Both the position numbers and the translations under genes were made by a program. 64,000 nt of DNA. Origin: an uncultured Christensenella sp. (GTDB taxonomy: Bacteria; Bacillota; Clostridia; Christensenellales; Pumilibacteraceae). Below the pieces are notes generated by a model. It ran no database searches. It was given only the letters and a program-made list of their open reading frames with translations, and had not been told where the DNA came from. Below, piece by piece: positions 9,324 through 18,866 of the stretch. The stretch is from assembly GCA_910578545.1 (NCBI GenBank), contig CAJTPT010000003.1, positions 1 through 64,000 of the forward strand, read 5' to 3'. Position 1 is the stretch's first letter. Each line of letters opens with the position of its first letter.

Positions 9324-10439
9324 ATGGTTACTGAGGAGAATCTTCAGGATTTCAGAAAACTGTGCGACGATATTTTTGCGCAGTTAAGGCGGGACGTAAT
9401 AGGTCAGACGGAAGTCGTTGAGGGAACCGTTATCGCCATGATAGCCGGCGGCAACGTTTTGCTCGAGGGCGTGCCGGGTGTAGGCAAGACCCGTCTTGTA
9501 CGTAGTTTGGGGCGCGTATTCAACATGCCGTTCTCGCGTATTCAGTTTACGCCCGACCTTATGCCCGCCGACGTTACAGGTACCAACATCATCGTCAAGG
9601 ACGATAAGGGCAATTCCAAGTTCGAGTTCCAGCCCGGACCTATTTTCAGCAACATCATCCTTGCCGACGAGATCAACCGTGCAACGCCCAAAACGCAGTC
9701 GGCGCTTTTGGAAGCGATGCAAGAGCACACCGTTACGGTTATGGGCGTTTCGCGCAAGATGAACGAGCCGTTCTTCGTTTTGGCTACGCAAAACCCCGTC
9801 GAGCAGGACGGTACGTATCCGTTGCCCGAGGCGCAGATGGACCGCTTTATGTTTAAGCTTATCGTTCCCAATCCCGGTTTGGACGAGCTTATGCAAATAG
9901 TCAATATGACTCAGGCCACCATGGCCGAGGTTGCCGAGGCTGTTTGTAGCGGCGATCAGCTTTTGGAAATGCGCAAAACAGCCAATCAAATCCCTGTTGC
10001 CGAGGACGTCATGCGCTACGCCATGATGCTTTGCGCGGCAACGCACCCGACGGGCGAGTGCGCGTCCAATGCGGCCAAAAAGTACGTGCGTTTGGGCGCA
10101 AGCCCGCGTGCGGGACAAGCGCTTATTTCCGCCGCTAAGGTCAAGGCGCTAATCAAGGGTCGATTTAACGTTGCGTACAGCGATCTTAACGAGCTTGCGC
10201 CGGCAGTTCTCCGTCACCGCATGAAGATGAACTTTGAAGCGATCGCCGAGCGCGTTTCTCCCGACGACGTAGTCAAAATGATCATCGAAGAGGTGGGCAA
10301 GAGTTTCTCGCTTCACGCTAAGGCCAAAGCCGAAAAGCCCGACGAGCCTGCGGCGCAGGACGTACCTACGGAAACGCAGGACGAGCAAGAGCAAACCCCC
10401 GCCCCCAAAAAGAAAAAATTCGGACGGTCTAAAAAATAA
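9324..10439 (+). CDS. MoxR-family AAA+ ATPase
   Basis: MoxR proteins are AAA+ ATPases that act as chaperones for VWA-domain partners. Walker A GVPGVGKT lies at residues 49-56, Walker B IILADE at 111-116, and sensor-1 ATQNP at 154-158. The lid domain spans about 200-325. The length up to about residue 325 is normal for the family. A charged, Pro/Lys-rich tail (about 330-371) ending in KKKKFGRSKK is extra. GAGGAGG (9309-9315) is well placed before the ATG. The stop codon overlaps the next start by one base (TAATG), so it is coupled to the DUF58 gene, the usual MoxR partner. Confidence 0.95.
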   Translation: MVTEENLQDFRKLCDDIFAQLRRDVIGQTEVVEGTVIAMIAGGNVLLEGVPGVGKTRLVRSLGRVFNMPFSRIQFTPDLMPADVTGTNIIVKDDKGNSKFEFQPGPIFSNIILADEINRATPKTQSALLEAMQEHTVTVMGVSRKMNEPFFVLATQNPVEQDGTYPLPEAQMDRFMFKLIVPNPGLDELMQIVNMTQATMAEVAEAVCSGDQLLEMRKTANQIPVAEDVMRYAMMLCAATHPTGECASNAAKKYVRLGASPRAGQALISAAKVKALIKGRFNVAYSDLNELAPAVLRHRMKMNFEAIAERVSPDDVVKMIIEEVGKSFSLHAKAKAEKPDEPAAQDVPTETQDEQEQTPAPKKKKFGRSKK

Positions 10440-11338
10440 TGAAGGTGTCTTTCATTAACGATGAATTTTTCAGTCGTTTGGAAACGTCTTCATTGCATTT
10501 ACGCGCTTCGTTGGCAGGCTTTTTCGGCGGGAAACATCTCGTTAAAACTTACGGGCAGACGGTTGAGTTTGCCGACTATCGCGAATATATGCTCGGCGAC
10601 GACATCAGGCGTATAGATTGGAATCTTTACAGTCGTTTTGAAAAGTATTTCTTAAAACTGTTCACCGACGAGCGACAAATGCACACGCAGATTTTTTTGG
10701 ATTGCTCGGCGTCCATCGGCAAGGCCGATCAGGGCAAGGCGGCGTATGCCATAGGGTTTGCCGCCGCGCTCGGTTTTTTGTCGGTGCACAACATGGACAG
10801 ACTGTCGTTCAAGCTTATCAAGGACGACAAGGCGGACGACCCGTTTGGCAAAATCGTTGGCAAAACCAACTTTTTCCGCGTGGTAGGCGACCTGCAAAAC
10901 ATTGAATTCGACGGCGAGAGCGATCTCGAAAAGGCGATTATCGGGTGTTCTGACACCGGCAACAACGACGGACTTACTATTATAATCTCCGACTTCTTTA
11001 CCGAAAGTAATTGGAAAAAGGCAGTCGATTATTTGTGCTATAAAAAACGTCAGGTGTTGCTTGTGCAAACGCTCACGCGCGAAGAGCTCGAGCCCGCGTA
11101 TTACGGCAGAGTCAATCTTATCGACTCGGAAGCCGTCGACGTTGTTGACGACAAAAATATGAAGCTGCGCATAACCCGCGGTATGCAAATGGCGTATGAC
11201 GAGGCATTGCACGACTTCCTTGCAGACATTAAGACCTTTTGCGATTCCCGCGGGGTCGGATACGTTACCGCAACCAGTGATATTCCCATAGAAAAAGAAA
11301 TCTTCGGGAAACTACTCTCGGCAGGAATAATGGAATGA
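10439..11338 (+). CDS. DUF58 domain protein (VWA-like fold)
   Basis: DUF58 proteins accompany MoxR ATPases in most bacteria and have a VWA-like fold. The family signature GDDIRRIDW is at residues 53-61, and a DxSxS motif (DCSAS, 88-92) corresponds to the metal-ion adhesion site. The 299-aa length is typical. No signal peptide or clear membrane span is visible, so it probably acts at the cytosolic face with MoxR. It overlaps moxR by one base and the next gene by four bases (ATGA), so the three are translated as a unit. Confidence 0.92.
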   Translation: MKVSFINDEFFSRLETSSLHLRASLAGFFGGKHLVKTYGQTVEFADYREYMLGDDIRRIDWNLYSRFEKYFLKLFTDERQMHTQIFLDCSASIGKADQGKAAYAIGFAAALGFLSVHNMDRLSFKLIKDDKADDPFGKIVGKTNFFRVVGDLQNIEFDGESDLEKAIIGCSDTGNNDGLTIIISDFFTESNWKKAVDYLCYKKRQVLLVQTLTREELEPAYYGRVNLIDSEAVDVVDDKNMKLRITRGMQMAYDEALHDFLADIKTFCDSRGVGYVTATSDIPIEKEIFGKLLSAGIME

Positions 11339-13305
11339 GTTTATTACTTCCTTTGGGCTTGTTGGCGCTGTTATCGCTTTTGATACTGTTGCTCATATAC
11401 ATACTAAAGCCCAACTATCAACAAAAGCTTATTTCCAGCACGTTCGTCTGGAAACTGAGCATGAAATACAAAAAGAAGCAGATACCTATAAGCAAGCTTA
11501 GGAATTTGCTTATTATCCTGTGTCAGGTTTGTATTTTGGCTATGGCGGCAATCGTCATATCCGATCCCGCCAAAGTGACGGTTGTTGATAAAATAGAAAA
11601 CGAAAAAGTCATAATAATCGACGCGTCGGCTACCATGCTGATGAAGCACGACGACACTACGCGCTTTGAACGCGCTATCGCCGAAACCAAAAAGCTTTCT
11701 TCCGAAACGTTTGACAAAAACGGCACGGTAAGCATAGTGCTTGCCGGACCGGAAGCGCAGTTTGTGGTACAGCGCGCCACGGCGGGCGAACGCGAATACG
11801 TGGAACGGCGTGTCGACGGACTGTCCTGCACGTACGGCAGTGCGGACGTGGACGGCGCCGTCAAGCTGTCCGAAGAGCTTTTAAGCTTTAATCCCGACGC
11901 CGAAATAGTTTTGGTTACCGGCTCCGACTATTTGTCTACCGGCAACAAGATAGCTATTGACGACGTGTCGGAGGAGGGCGAGTGGAACGCCGCCATTCTC
12001 GACGTCACGGCGGAAAAGGAAAACGGCTTTTATACAATTACCGTCGAGGTCGCGTGCTACGGCGATACCGCCAAAACGATAGACCTTGACGCACGGGTAA
12101 CCAATCCCAACGGTCAGCAGGATAACGTCGCCGAGGAATACCAAACGGCGGTACCGCTTCCCACAGCGACGGTTCACCTCGAAAACAACAAGGTTCACAA
12201 GATAGTTTATTCATCCGAAGTGCGCGACGAGTGGGGAAGCGACACCACGCTTGTAACGCTCACTGACGCAGAGCGGCTGTTCTCTTTCGGTCAGATATTC
12301 TTCTCTTTGGGCGAGAGCGACGGCTACACCTACGATAACGAGTATTACCTCTACGGCGGCACCAAGCCCTCCGTCAAGATTCAGTATTGCAGTACAGAGC
12401 ACGAAAACTTTATAAGCGGCTCGCTCCTTCAGGTCACGGGCAGGTTCCGCGACAGGTGGGATATTTCGGTTACCGAAACCACGCCGGATAAGGTCGCGCT
12501 TTCGGGCTACGATATGTATATCTTCGAGCACCGGATGCCCGATACTCTGCCTACCGACGGCATAGTGCTTATGGTCGACCCCGATAAGTCTGCGGGCGGC
12601 GGCTTTACCGTCGGCAACAGGGTCACCATTCCGCAGGGAAATTGGACATCCGAGTACGGCGTGTCGCTTGCGCCCGGAATAGAGCACCCCATAATGAACT
12701 ATGTTTTTGTAAACAGTATGTTCGTGTCGCAGTACACGGTCATTCCCGAGGGCTCGCTTGCCGACGGCTACGACGTTTTGCTTTACTACGAGAGCAATCC
12801 CGTGTTTATTGTCAAAAACGAGCCCGACTGCAAGATCGCCGTTTTGGCGCTCGCAACAGGCACGTCCAGCGTCGGCGTTGCAAGCGGCTTCCCCGTAATG
12901 ATGATGAACTTTTACGACTACTTCCTTCCCGCCGTATTCGACAAATCGGTTTACAGCGTGTTCGATTCAGTGTCGCTTAAAGCGCGCGGCAATCGGCTTA
13001 CCGTAACCGACGTAAACAAAAACGTGCATGAATACGATTCATTCCCCGCCGCGTACACCGTTACCGAGCCGGGAACGTACACCGTTTCGCAGACCATAAT
13101 GAGCGGCGAAACGATTAATTCGCGTTTTTACGCGCGTATAGACAGCAAGCTCAGCAATATTGTAGGCGAGGAATACGTTATTACTTCGCCGACGGTGGCT
13201 TCCAAGCCGACCGAAACCTACGACGATTTGCTTATCTACTTTGCCGCCGTCATGGTCGCACTTCTGTTTGTGGAGTGGTGGTTGCAGTCGCGTAGCGGCA
13301 TATAG
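11335..13305 (+). CDS. BatA-like membrane protein with degenerate VWA domain
   Basis: The N-terminus has two hydrophobic helices (about 3-24 and 57-76) typical of the BatA N-terminal domain. A VWA domain follows (about 91-230). Its metal site reads DASAT (96-100), so the last Ser of DxSxS is Thr. The middle (about 230-600) is a large extracytoplasmic part without a motif I recognise. One C-terminal helix (about 632-650) is followed by a short basic end. The start overlaps the DUF58 stop (ATGA). BatA-type proteins are thought to be MoxR clients; here no TPR-containing BatB/C/E partners are present. Confidence 0.88.
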   Translation: MSLLLPLGLLALLSLLILLLIYILKPNYQQKLISSTFVWKLSMKYKKKQIPISKLRNLLIILCQVCILAMAAIVISDPAKVTVVDKIENEKVIIIDASATMLMKHDDTTRFERAIAETKKLSSETFDKNGTVSIVLAGPEAQFVVQRATAGEREYVERRVDGLSCTYGSADVDGAVKLSEELLSFNPDAEIVLVTGSDYLSTGNKIAIDDVSEEGEWNAAILDVTAEKENGFYTITVEVACYGDTAKTIDLDARVTNPNGQQDNVAEEYQTAVPLPTATVHLENNKVHKIVYSSEVRDEWGSDTTLVTLTDAERLFSFGQIFFSLGESDGYTYDNEYYLYGGTKPSVKIQYCSTEHENFISGSLLQVTGRFRDRWDISVTETTPDKVALSGYDMYIFEHRMPDTLPTDGIVLMVDPDKSAGGGFTVGNRVTIPQGNWTSEYGVSLAPGIEHPIMNYVFVNSMFVSQYTVIPEGSLADGYDVLLYYESNPVFIVKNEPDCKIAVLALATGTSSVGVASGFPVMMMNFYDYFLPAVFDKSVYSVFDSVSLKARGNRLTVTDVNKNVHEYDSFPAAYTVTEPGTYTVSQTIMSGETINSRFYARIDSKLSNIVGEEYVITSPTVASKPTETYDDLLIYFAAVMVALLFVEWWLQSRSGI

Positions 13306-13318
13306 GAGGGCGAAAGAT

Positions 13319-16036
13319 ATGTTTGATTTAAAAATGAATTTTTCGCAGCCCTGGTTGCTGTTGTTGTTAATCCCCGCAATCGCGCTGGCGCTGCTTCCGT
13401 ACTTCCGCACGGCAAAGCGTTACCGCCGCAACCGCAACCGCGTCTGCTCGTTGGTATTGCACATAGCCGTCATGACGCTTAGCATTTTCGTGCTTTCGGG
13501 CATTAACTTTACCTATAGGGAATACAACGACAACAACGAAATACTCTTTGTTGTGGACGCGTCGTTCAGTACTTCGGAGCAGGAAAAAGCGACGACGGAT
13601 TACATAAACGACGTAGTAAATATGAGTGATTCCAATGCCTACAAAATGGGCATTGTCACATTCGGCTATGATCAAAAATACGTTGCGCCGTTCACAAGCG
13701 ATTACGGCGACCTTTTGTACCGCTACGAAACTGCGGAAAAGCCGAACACCGACGCTACCGATATTGCCTCGGCATTGCTTTTCGCACGCGACAGGTTCTC
13801 TAATCTCGAGGCGGCAAAAATCGTGCTCATATCAGACGGTGTGGAAACGGACGAACGCGCGTCTGCGGTTATCCGCATGCTTGCGGCGGACGGCATACGC
13901 GTGGATACGGTGTGCTGTTCTACGTTAGTTCCGCAGTCGGAAGTGCAAATCATAGGCACCGAATTCCCCGATGTCAATATTGCCGCGGGCGAGGAATTCG
14001 ATATCGAGCTTACCGTAAAGAGCACCGCTTCGCCGCTAAACCACGTAAAGGCAACGCTCACAATGTCCGAGGGCGATAAGATCTTAGTCGAGTCCGAAGA
14101 AGAACTCACCTCGGCGACTCAAACTATCACCGTTCGTCACGCGGTTGAAGGCACAGGGCTTCACCCGTTCAGATTCGAGATAACGGGCGAGGGCGACGAG
14201 ATTGCCGAAAACAACGCGGTGTATTCCTACCTGTACTTGGAAACATTCGACAAGGTGCTTATTATAGAAAGCGCCGATGGCGAGTCGCAACATCTCAAGC
14301 TTTTGCTCCAAGACTACGACGTCGACGTTGTCAATACCGCAAACGACGAGCTTCCCGTTTCGCTCGAGGCTCTTCGCGCCTACGACGAGGTTATTCTAAA
14401 TAACGTTGCCAACGCCGATTTGACCGCAGAGTTTGTGGATATTCTGCACAGCTACGTATACGAGATAGGCGGCGGCTTGTTTACCGTCGGCGGCGGCGAG
14501 GACGGCAACCCCGAGGTCGCGCACGCCTACAACCGCAAGGACTTGGCCGGCACCAAGCTTCAGCAAATGTTGCCCGTTCAGGCGATTGACTATACGCCGC
14601 CCCTCGGTCTTGCAATTATAATCGACGTTTCGGGCAGTATGAGCGGCTCGAGATTGGAAGCGGCGAAAAATACCGCAACCACTATCGTTCAGGATCCCAC
14701 GTGCTTGACCGAGCGCGACTACTGTGCAATACTCACGCTGAGCGATTCGTACACCGAAGAAATCAGACCCATTCCCATGACAAAACAGCCCGAGATACTC
14801 AACGCCATATACAATCTTAAAACGGGCGGCGGCACGCTGTTTTCACCCTCTATCGAGAGGGCGGCTATGGATCTTATAGCTACCAAAAACGAAGGGCTTG
14901 TCGAAAAAATGCACGTCATGCTGATTACCGACGGCGCGGTTTCCAACGACGACGCAACGCGGTACATGGACCTTGTAACCAAGTATCACGCCGAGGGCAT
15001 AAGCTTCTCGTTTATCGCTATAGAAGCCAACGAGGCAAGCATGAACCAGTTAAGGCAGGCGGCGGAGCTCGGCGGCGGCAGGGCAATCAACAGCACTGCA
15101 AGCAATCTTACCATTCAGGTCAAGGACGATATTCGCGTACCCGAAATCAAGGAGGTCGAATACGGCACATTTAAGCCTACTATCGACTCCGAGTCCTACT
15201 TAGCAAAGCTGCTCAAAGAGGACGACGTCGTTCCAACGCTCGAGGGCTTTTACGGCACGCGCGTTCGCTCGAATGCGGAGCTCCATGTTATCGGCAATTA
15301 CAACGTGCCTATTTACGCGCAGTGGAAGTACGGCAAGGGCACCGTAGGCAGTTTTATGTGCGACCTTAACGGCGTATGGTCGGCGGACTTCCTTGCAAGC
15401 GACGTAGGTCAAAAGCTTGTTATCGGTATGATAGGCAAGGTTTTCCCCACGGAAAACATTCAGCCAAAGGATATCGATATCGTAATGAACGAACAAAACT
15501 ACACGACGCAAATCAATCTTTATCCCTCGACCGATCTTAAAGAGGGCGAGAGCATACGCATTACAGTCGAAAACCTCGTAGACGACACATATACGCCTAT
15601 CGTCAATCAGCCTATAGCGAGCGAAAGCTACAGCCGTAGCTCGTTTACCGCGACGGTGGCCGGCGTGTACCGCATTACGGCGGAAAGATTGAACGCGAGC
15701 GGCGTAGTTTCCACGTCGGTCATATTTAAAAACTTCTCTTACTCGGCAGAGTACAACCTGGCAACCGACCCCGATATGGGCGCCGAGTATATGGAACAGC
15801 TCGCGGTTAACGGCAACGGGGACTTCGCGCTTATAGGCGATGCGGAGCCGTGGCGCGTGCTCGAAAACTTTGAAACCAGCTTCGCAAGAAGCTACGACCC
15901 TCGGCTTCCGCTTATCATTATAGCAATCGTGCTATTCCTTTTGGATATTGCCGTGCGCAAGTTTAAGTTTAAATGGATACACGAGCTTATTCGCGAGCGC
16001 AAGCAGAAGAAAGCCGAGAAAGGAGCGCAATCGTGA
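13319..16036 (+). CDS. Large membrane protein with two VWA domains and a GATase1-like domain
   Basis: AGGAGGG at 13304-13310, 8 nt before ATG 13319, sets the start, giving 905 aa. Two N-terminal helices (about 11-29 and 43-62) precede a first VWA domain with metal site DASFS (80-84). A segment at about 311-425 (KVLIIESADG to GLFTVGGGEDG) resembles the glutamine-amidotransferase-like fold found in VWA/BatA relatives (PF07090 type). A second VWA domain has a canonical DVSGS site (436-440). A beta-rich region and a C-terminal helix (about 862-882) with a basic tail finish it. Both VWA sites are intact, unlike the upstream gene. Its stop overlaps the next start (GTGA). Confidence 0.9.
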   Translation: MFDLKMNFSQPWLLLLLIPAIALALLPYFRTAKRYRRNRNRVCSLVLHIAVMTLSIFVLSGINFTYREYNDNNEILFVVDASFSTSEQEKATTDYINDVVNMSDSNAYKMGIVTFGYDQKYVAPFTSDYGDLLYRYETAEKPNTDATDIASALLFARDRFSNLEAAKIVLISDGVETDERASAVIRMLAADGIRVDTVCCSTLVPQSEVQIIGTEFPDVNIAAGEEFDIELTVKSTASPLNHVKATLTMSEGDKILVESEEELTSATQTITVRHAVEGTGLHPFRFEITGEGDEIAENNAVYSYLYLETFDKVLIIESADGESQHLKLLLQDYDVDVVNTANDELPVSLEALRAYDEVILNNVANADLTAEFVDILHSYVYEIGGGLFTVGGGEDGNPEVAHAYNRKDLAGTKLQQMLPVQAIDYTPPLGLAIIIDVSGSMSGSRLEAAKNTATTIVQDPTCLTERDYCAILTLSDSYTEEIRPIPMTKQPEILNAIYNLKTGGGTLFSPSIERAAMDLIATKNEGLVEKMHVMLITDGAVSNDDATRYMDLVTKYHAEGISFSFIAIEANEASMNQLRQAAELGGGRAINSTASNLTIQVKDDIRVPEIKEVEYGTFKPTIDSESYLAKLLKEDDVVPTLEGFYGTRVRSNAELHVIGNYNVPIYAQWKYGKGTVGSFMCDLNGVWSADFLASDVGQKLVIGMIGKVFPTENIQPKDIDIVMNEQNYTTQINLYPSTDLKEGESIRITVENLVDDTYTPIVNQPIASESYSRSSFTATVAGVYRITAERLNASGVVSTSVIFKNFSYSAEYNLATDPDMGAEYMEQLAVNGNGDFALIGDAEPWRVLENFETSFARSYDPRLPLIIIAIVLFLLDIAVRKFKFKWIHELIRERKQKKAEKGAQS

Positions 16037-18810
16037 AAATCGCAAAATCAAAAAAGTCAAGATATCTGTTTTTCGCTCTGTTGCTCATTTTGTCCGTTTT
16101 TGGTCTTTTGGCTTGTTCGCCGTCGCTTGACGTGCCCACAAAGCTCGTTGTGGACAAAACGACGCTCACCCTTACTTGGAATGCCGTACCCCACGCCACG
16201 TCGTACAAAATAGATATAGACGGCAAGGAATACGCCTCGACCAATCCCAAGTATTCGTTGAGCTTCCTTAAAGAGGGCAAGCACACCATAAAGGTCAAGG
16301 CTCGCGACGCCGCAAACAATTACGGCGATTCGTCTTGGTCGTCGTCCGTATCATTCTATAAGGAATACGAAAGCGGCATTGTGTACACGCTTAAAAACGC
16401 TAATACCGAGTACGAGGTAAGCAAGGTCGGTACCGCCGCGGGCGACGTGGTTATAGAGGACGTGTATCGCGGCTTGCCCGTAACGAGCATAGCCTCGCGT
16501 GCATTTTACAACAGCCGTGCGCTGAGAAGCGTAGTTATCGGCAACAATGTAACCAGCATAGGCAGTCAGGCTTTTGCCAACTGCTCATACCTTAATTCGG
16601 TGGAAATCCCCGACAGCGTGACAAGCATAGGCGACAACGCGTTTGAATCCTGCCGCGTGCTTGCAAGCATAAAGCTTCCCAACGGCATTACGTCGATAGG
16701 AAACGCTACGTTCAGATATTGCTTGGGCCTTGCCGACTTGGATTTGGGCGACAGCGTAACTTCTATCGGAAGTGAAGCTTTTAGGCGTTGCGACAAGCTT
16801 ACCGATATAGAGCTTCCCGCATCGGTGCAGACTATAGGCACGCAAGCGTTTTTGGAATGCGCGTCGCTTACTTCGGTCAAGCTCGGCGGCACGACCGTAA
16901 TAGGCGAAAAGGCGTTCATGTCCTGCCGTCAGCTCCAATCTGTGTCCGACGCGAACCGCGTGGAAAGCATAGGTGATTCGGCCTTTGCGGGGTGTGTCGC
17001 GCTAAATGGCTTTGCTCTTGCCGACAGCGTTAAAACCGTTGGCGCAAGCGCATTCGGCGGTTGCACCGCCTTCCAATCGGTCACGACGGGAAGCGGGTTG
17101 GAAAAAATAGGCAAGGACGCTTTTGTGAATACCGCGCTGTACGAAAACGGCATGGATAACGGCATTATATACGCCGATAAATGGGTAATCGGTTGCGACC
17201 CCGATATAACCGCCATAACCTTGTTAAAGGACGGGATAGTCGGGTTTGCCGATAATTCGATGTTCGGAAGTAAAATCATGAGCATAGCGTTCCCGGCGTC
17301 CGTCAAATATATAGGCGACTATGCGTTTAGCTCGTGCGGCAGTCTTACGTCTATCGGTATCGGCAACGGCGTACTGCGCATAGGCAGATACGCGTTTGCC
17401 CGCAACAAGATTTTGGGCAGGGGCACCGTTAATCTCGGCACTTCAGTCGAGTTGATAGACAGCTATGCCTTTTACGATTGCCCCGACTTCGGTAATCCCG
17501 GATATACCGCCGGCAGAGAAATCACCATTCCGAGCACGGTAAAAGAGATAGGCACTTACACGTTTAGGGGCACCTATTTTTGGAACAGCGTGACAAGCGG
17601 AATCGTGTATCTCGATAAATGGGTAATCGGGTATATAGACAATCCCGAAACCCCCAACGTTACGATAAAGAAAGGCACTGTGGGAATAAGCAATTACGCG
17701 TTTTACAAGAGCCCGTCTTTGGCGACCGTCACCATTACAGAGGACGTTAAGATTATCGGCAAAAACGCGTTTAACTCGTGCCCCACGCTTGCCCGCGTGT
17801 TTATAGACGAATTCAACTCTATTACCGAGATAGGCGATTACGCGTTCTATAAATGCGAGTCTCTTAAAGAGGTGGATATTCCCGTCACCGTTACAAGGAT
17901 AGGGCGCTCGGCGTTCTATAAGAGCGGCGTTATGTCGGTAACCATTCCTCGCAACGTAAAGGAAATCGCGCCGTATGCGTTTTACTGCTGTGCGGATTTG
18001 ATCGATGTCAACCTGCCCGCAAATTCACAGCTTCAGTCGATAAGCGATTACGCATTCTATAAGTGCGAAAACCTGCGCACGATAAACCTTCCCGACAGCC
18101 TGACTACGATAGGCGCAAGAGCGTTTTACAAATGCACGCTTATGACCTCGGTCACGTTCGGCAACGGACTTACCCAAATAGGCGACCTCGCGTTTAACGA
18201 GTGCGCGCTTAGGTCGGTCGTTTTGCCCGACAGTCTTACCGAAATCGGCTCGCGCGCGTTTTACAAATGCAAGAGTCTGACTTCTGTCATGTTCGGCAAC
18301 AACACTCAAGTGATCGGCGACAACGCGTTTTCCAACTGCGAAAAGCTTACCTCCCTCGACCTTCCGCATACGCTCACTGCGATAGGCAACTACGCCTTCC
18401 GCGGCTGCAAAGGCTTGACAGCGGTAGTTTTGCGTAGTAATATAATAAGCATAGGCGATCATGCTTTTAACGGTTGCAGTCAGCTTACGTTATTCGCAGA
18501 ACATTCGGCAACCGACAACGGGTTTAACGCTCGCTGGAATTCCGGCTACCGTCCGGTGGTCTGGAACTGCAAGTTCGGCGAGGACGGCGATTACGTCGTT
18601 TCCTTTACCAAAACGGCTGCAAATCCCGTTAACGTAAATTCGTTTAACGGAATGTCCGCGCCCGTGCGCGACGGTTATACATTTGACGGTTGGGCGGCAA
18701 ACGTCGGCGACACGCAAACTGTTTATCAACCCGACGAGCTTAAAGACGTTCCCGACGGCACGGCGCTTACCGCCGTTTGGTCGGTTGCGGAAGAAGGCTC
18801 CGAAGACTAA
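16033..18810 (+). CDS. BspA-type LRR lipoprotein of the MoxR/VWA operon
   Basis: The start is the GTG at 16033. It overlaps the previous stop (GTGA) and is preceded by GAAAGGAG (16017-16024). This gives a 925-aa lipoprotein with signal peptide and lipobox LLAC, Cys28. The frame also has an ATG at 15973, but starting there would put 20 polar residues before the signal peptide. An FN3-like domain (about 31-115) is followed by roughly 30 BspA/LRR_5 repeats (about 125-830) and one InlB B-repeat (about 850-915, FDGWAANVG). The domain order echoes the giant protein at the left edge. Translational coupling to the VWA gene suggests a client or partner at the outer face of the membrane. Confidence 0.92.
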   Translation: MKIAKSKKSRYLFFALLLILSVFGLLACSPSLDVPTKLVVDKTTLTLTWNAVPHATSYKIDIDGKEYASTNPKYSLSFLKEGKHTIKVKARDAANNYGDSSWSSSVSFYKEYESGIVYTLKNANTEYEVSKVGTAAGDVVIEDVYRGLPVTSIASRAFYNSRALRSVVIGNNVTSIGSQAFANCSYLNSVEIPDSVTSIGDNAFESCRVLASIKLPNGITSIGNATFRYCLGLADLDLGDSVTSIGSEAFRRCDKLTDIELPASVQTIGTQAFLECASLTSVKLGGTTVIGEKAFMSCRQLQSVSDANRVESIGDSAFAGCVALNGFALADSVKTVGASAFGGCTAFQSVTTGSGLEKIGKDAFVNTALYENGMDNGIIYADKWVIGCDPDITAITLLKDGIVGFADNSMFGSKIMSIAFPASVKYIGDYAFSSCGSLTSIGIGNGVLRIGRYAFARNKILGRGTVNLGTSVELIDSYAFYDCPDFGNPGYTAGREITIPSTVKEIGTYTFRGTYFWNSVTSGIVYLDKWVIGYIDNPETPNVTIKKGTVGISNYAFYKSPSLATVTITEDVKIIGKNAFNSCPTLARVFIDEFNSITEIGDYAFYKCESLKEVDIPVTVTRIGRSAFYKSGVMSVTIPRNVKEIAPYAFYCCADLIDVNLPANSQLQSISDYAFYKCENLRTINLPDSLTTIGARAFYKCTLMTSVTFGNGLTQIGDLAFNECALRSVVLPDSLTEIGSRAFYKCKSLTSVMFGNNTQVIGDNAFSNCEKLTSLDLPHTLTAIGNYAFRGCKGLTAVVLRSNIISIGDHAFNGCSQLTLFAEHSATDNGFNARWNSGYRPVVWNCKFGEDGDYVVSFTKTAANPVNVNSFNGMSAPVRDGYTFDGWAANVGDTQTVYQPDELKDVPDGTALTAVWSVAEEGSED

Positions 18811-18866
18811 CTCGCCGCGCAAAAAAATAGGCGGCGCACTCGAGATTTTCTCGAAGGAGAAACAAG

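Noticed and set aside
8025..16036. Standard Bat aerotolerance operon
   Set aside because: BatB/C/D/E with TPR repeats are missing and the operon ends in giant lipoproteins, so that name would mislead.
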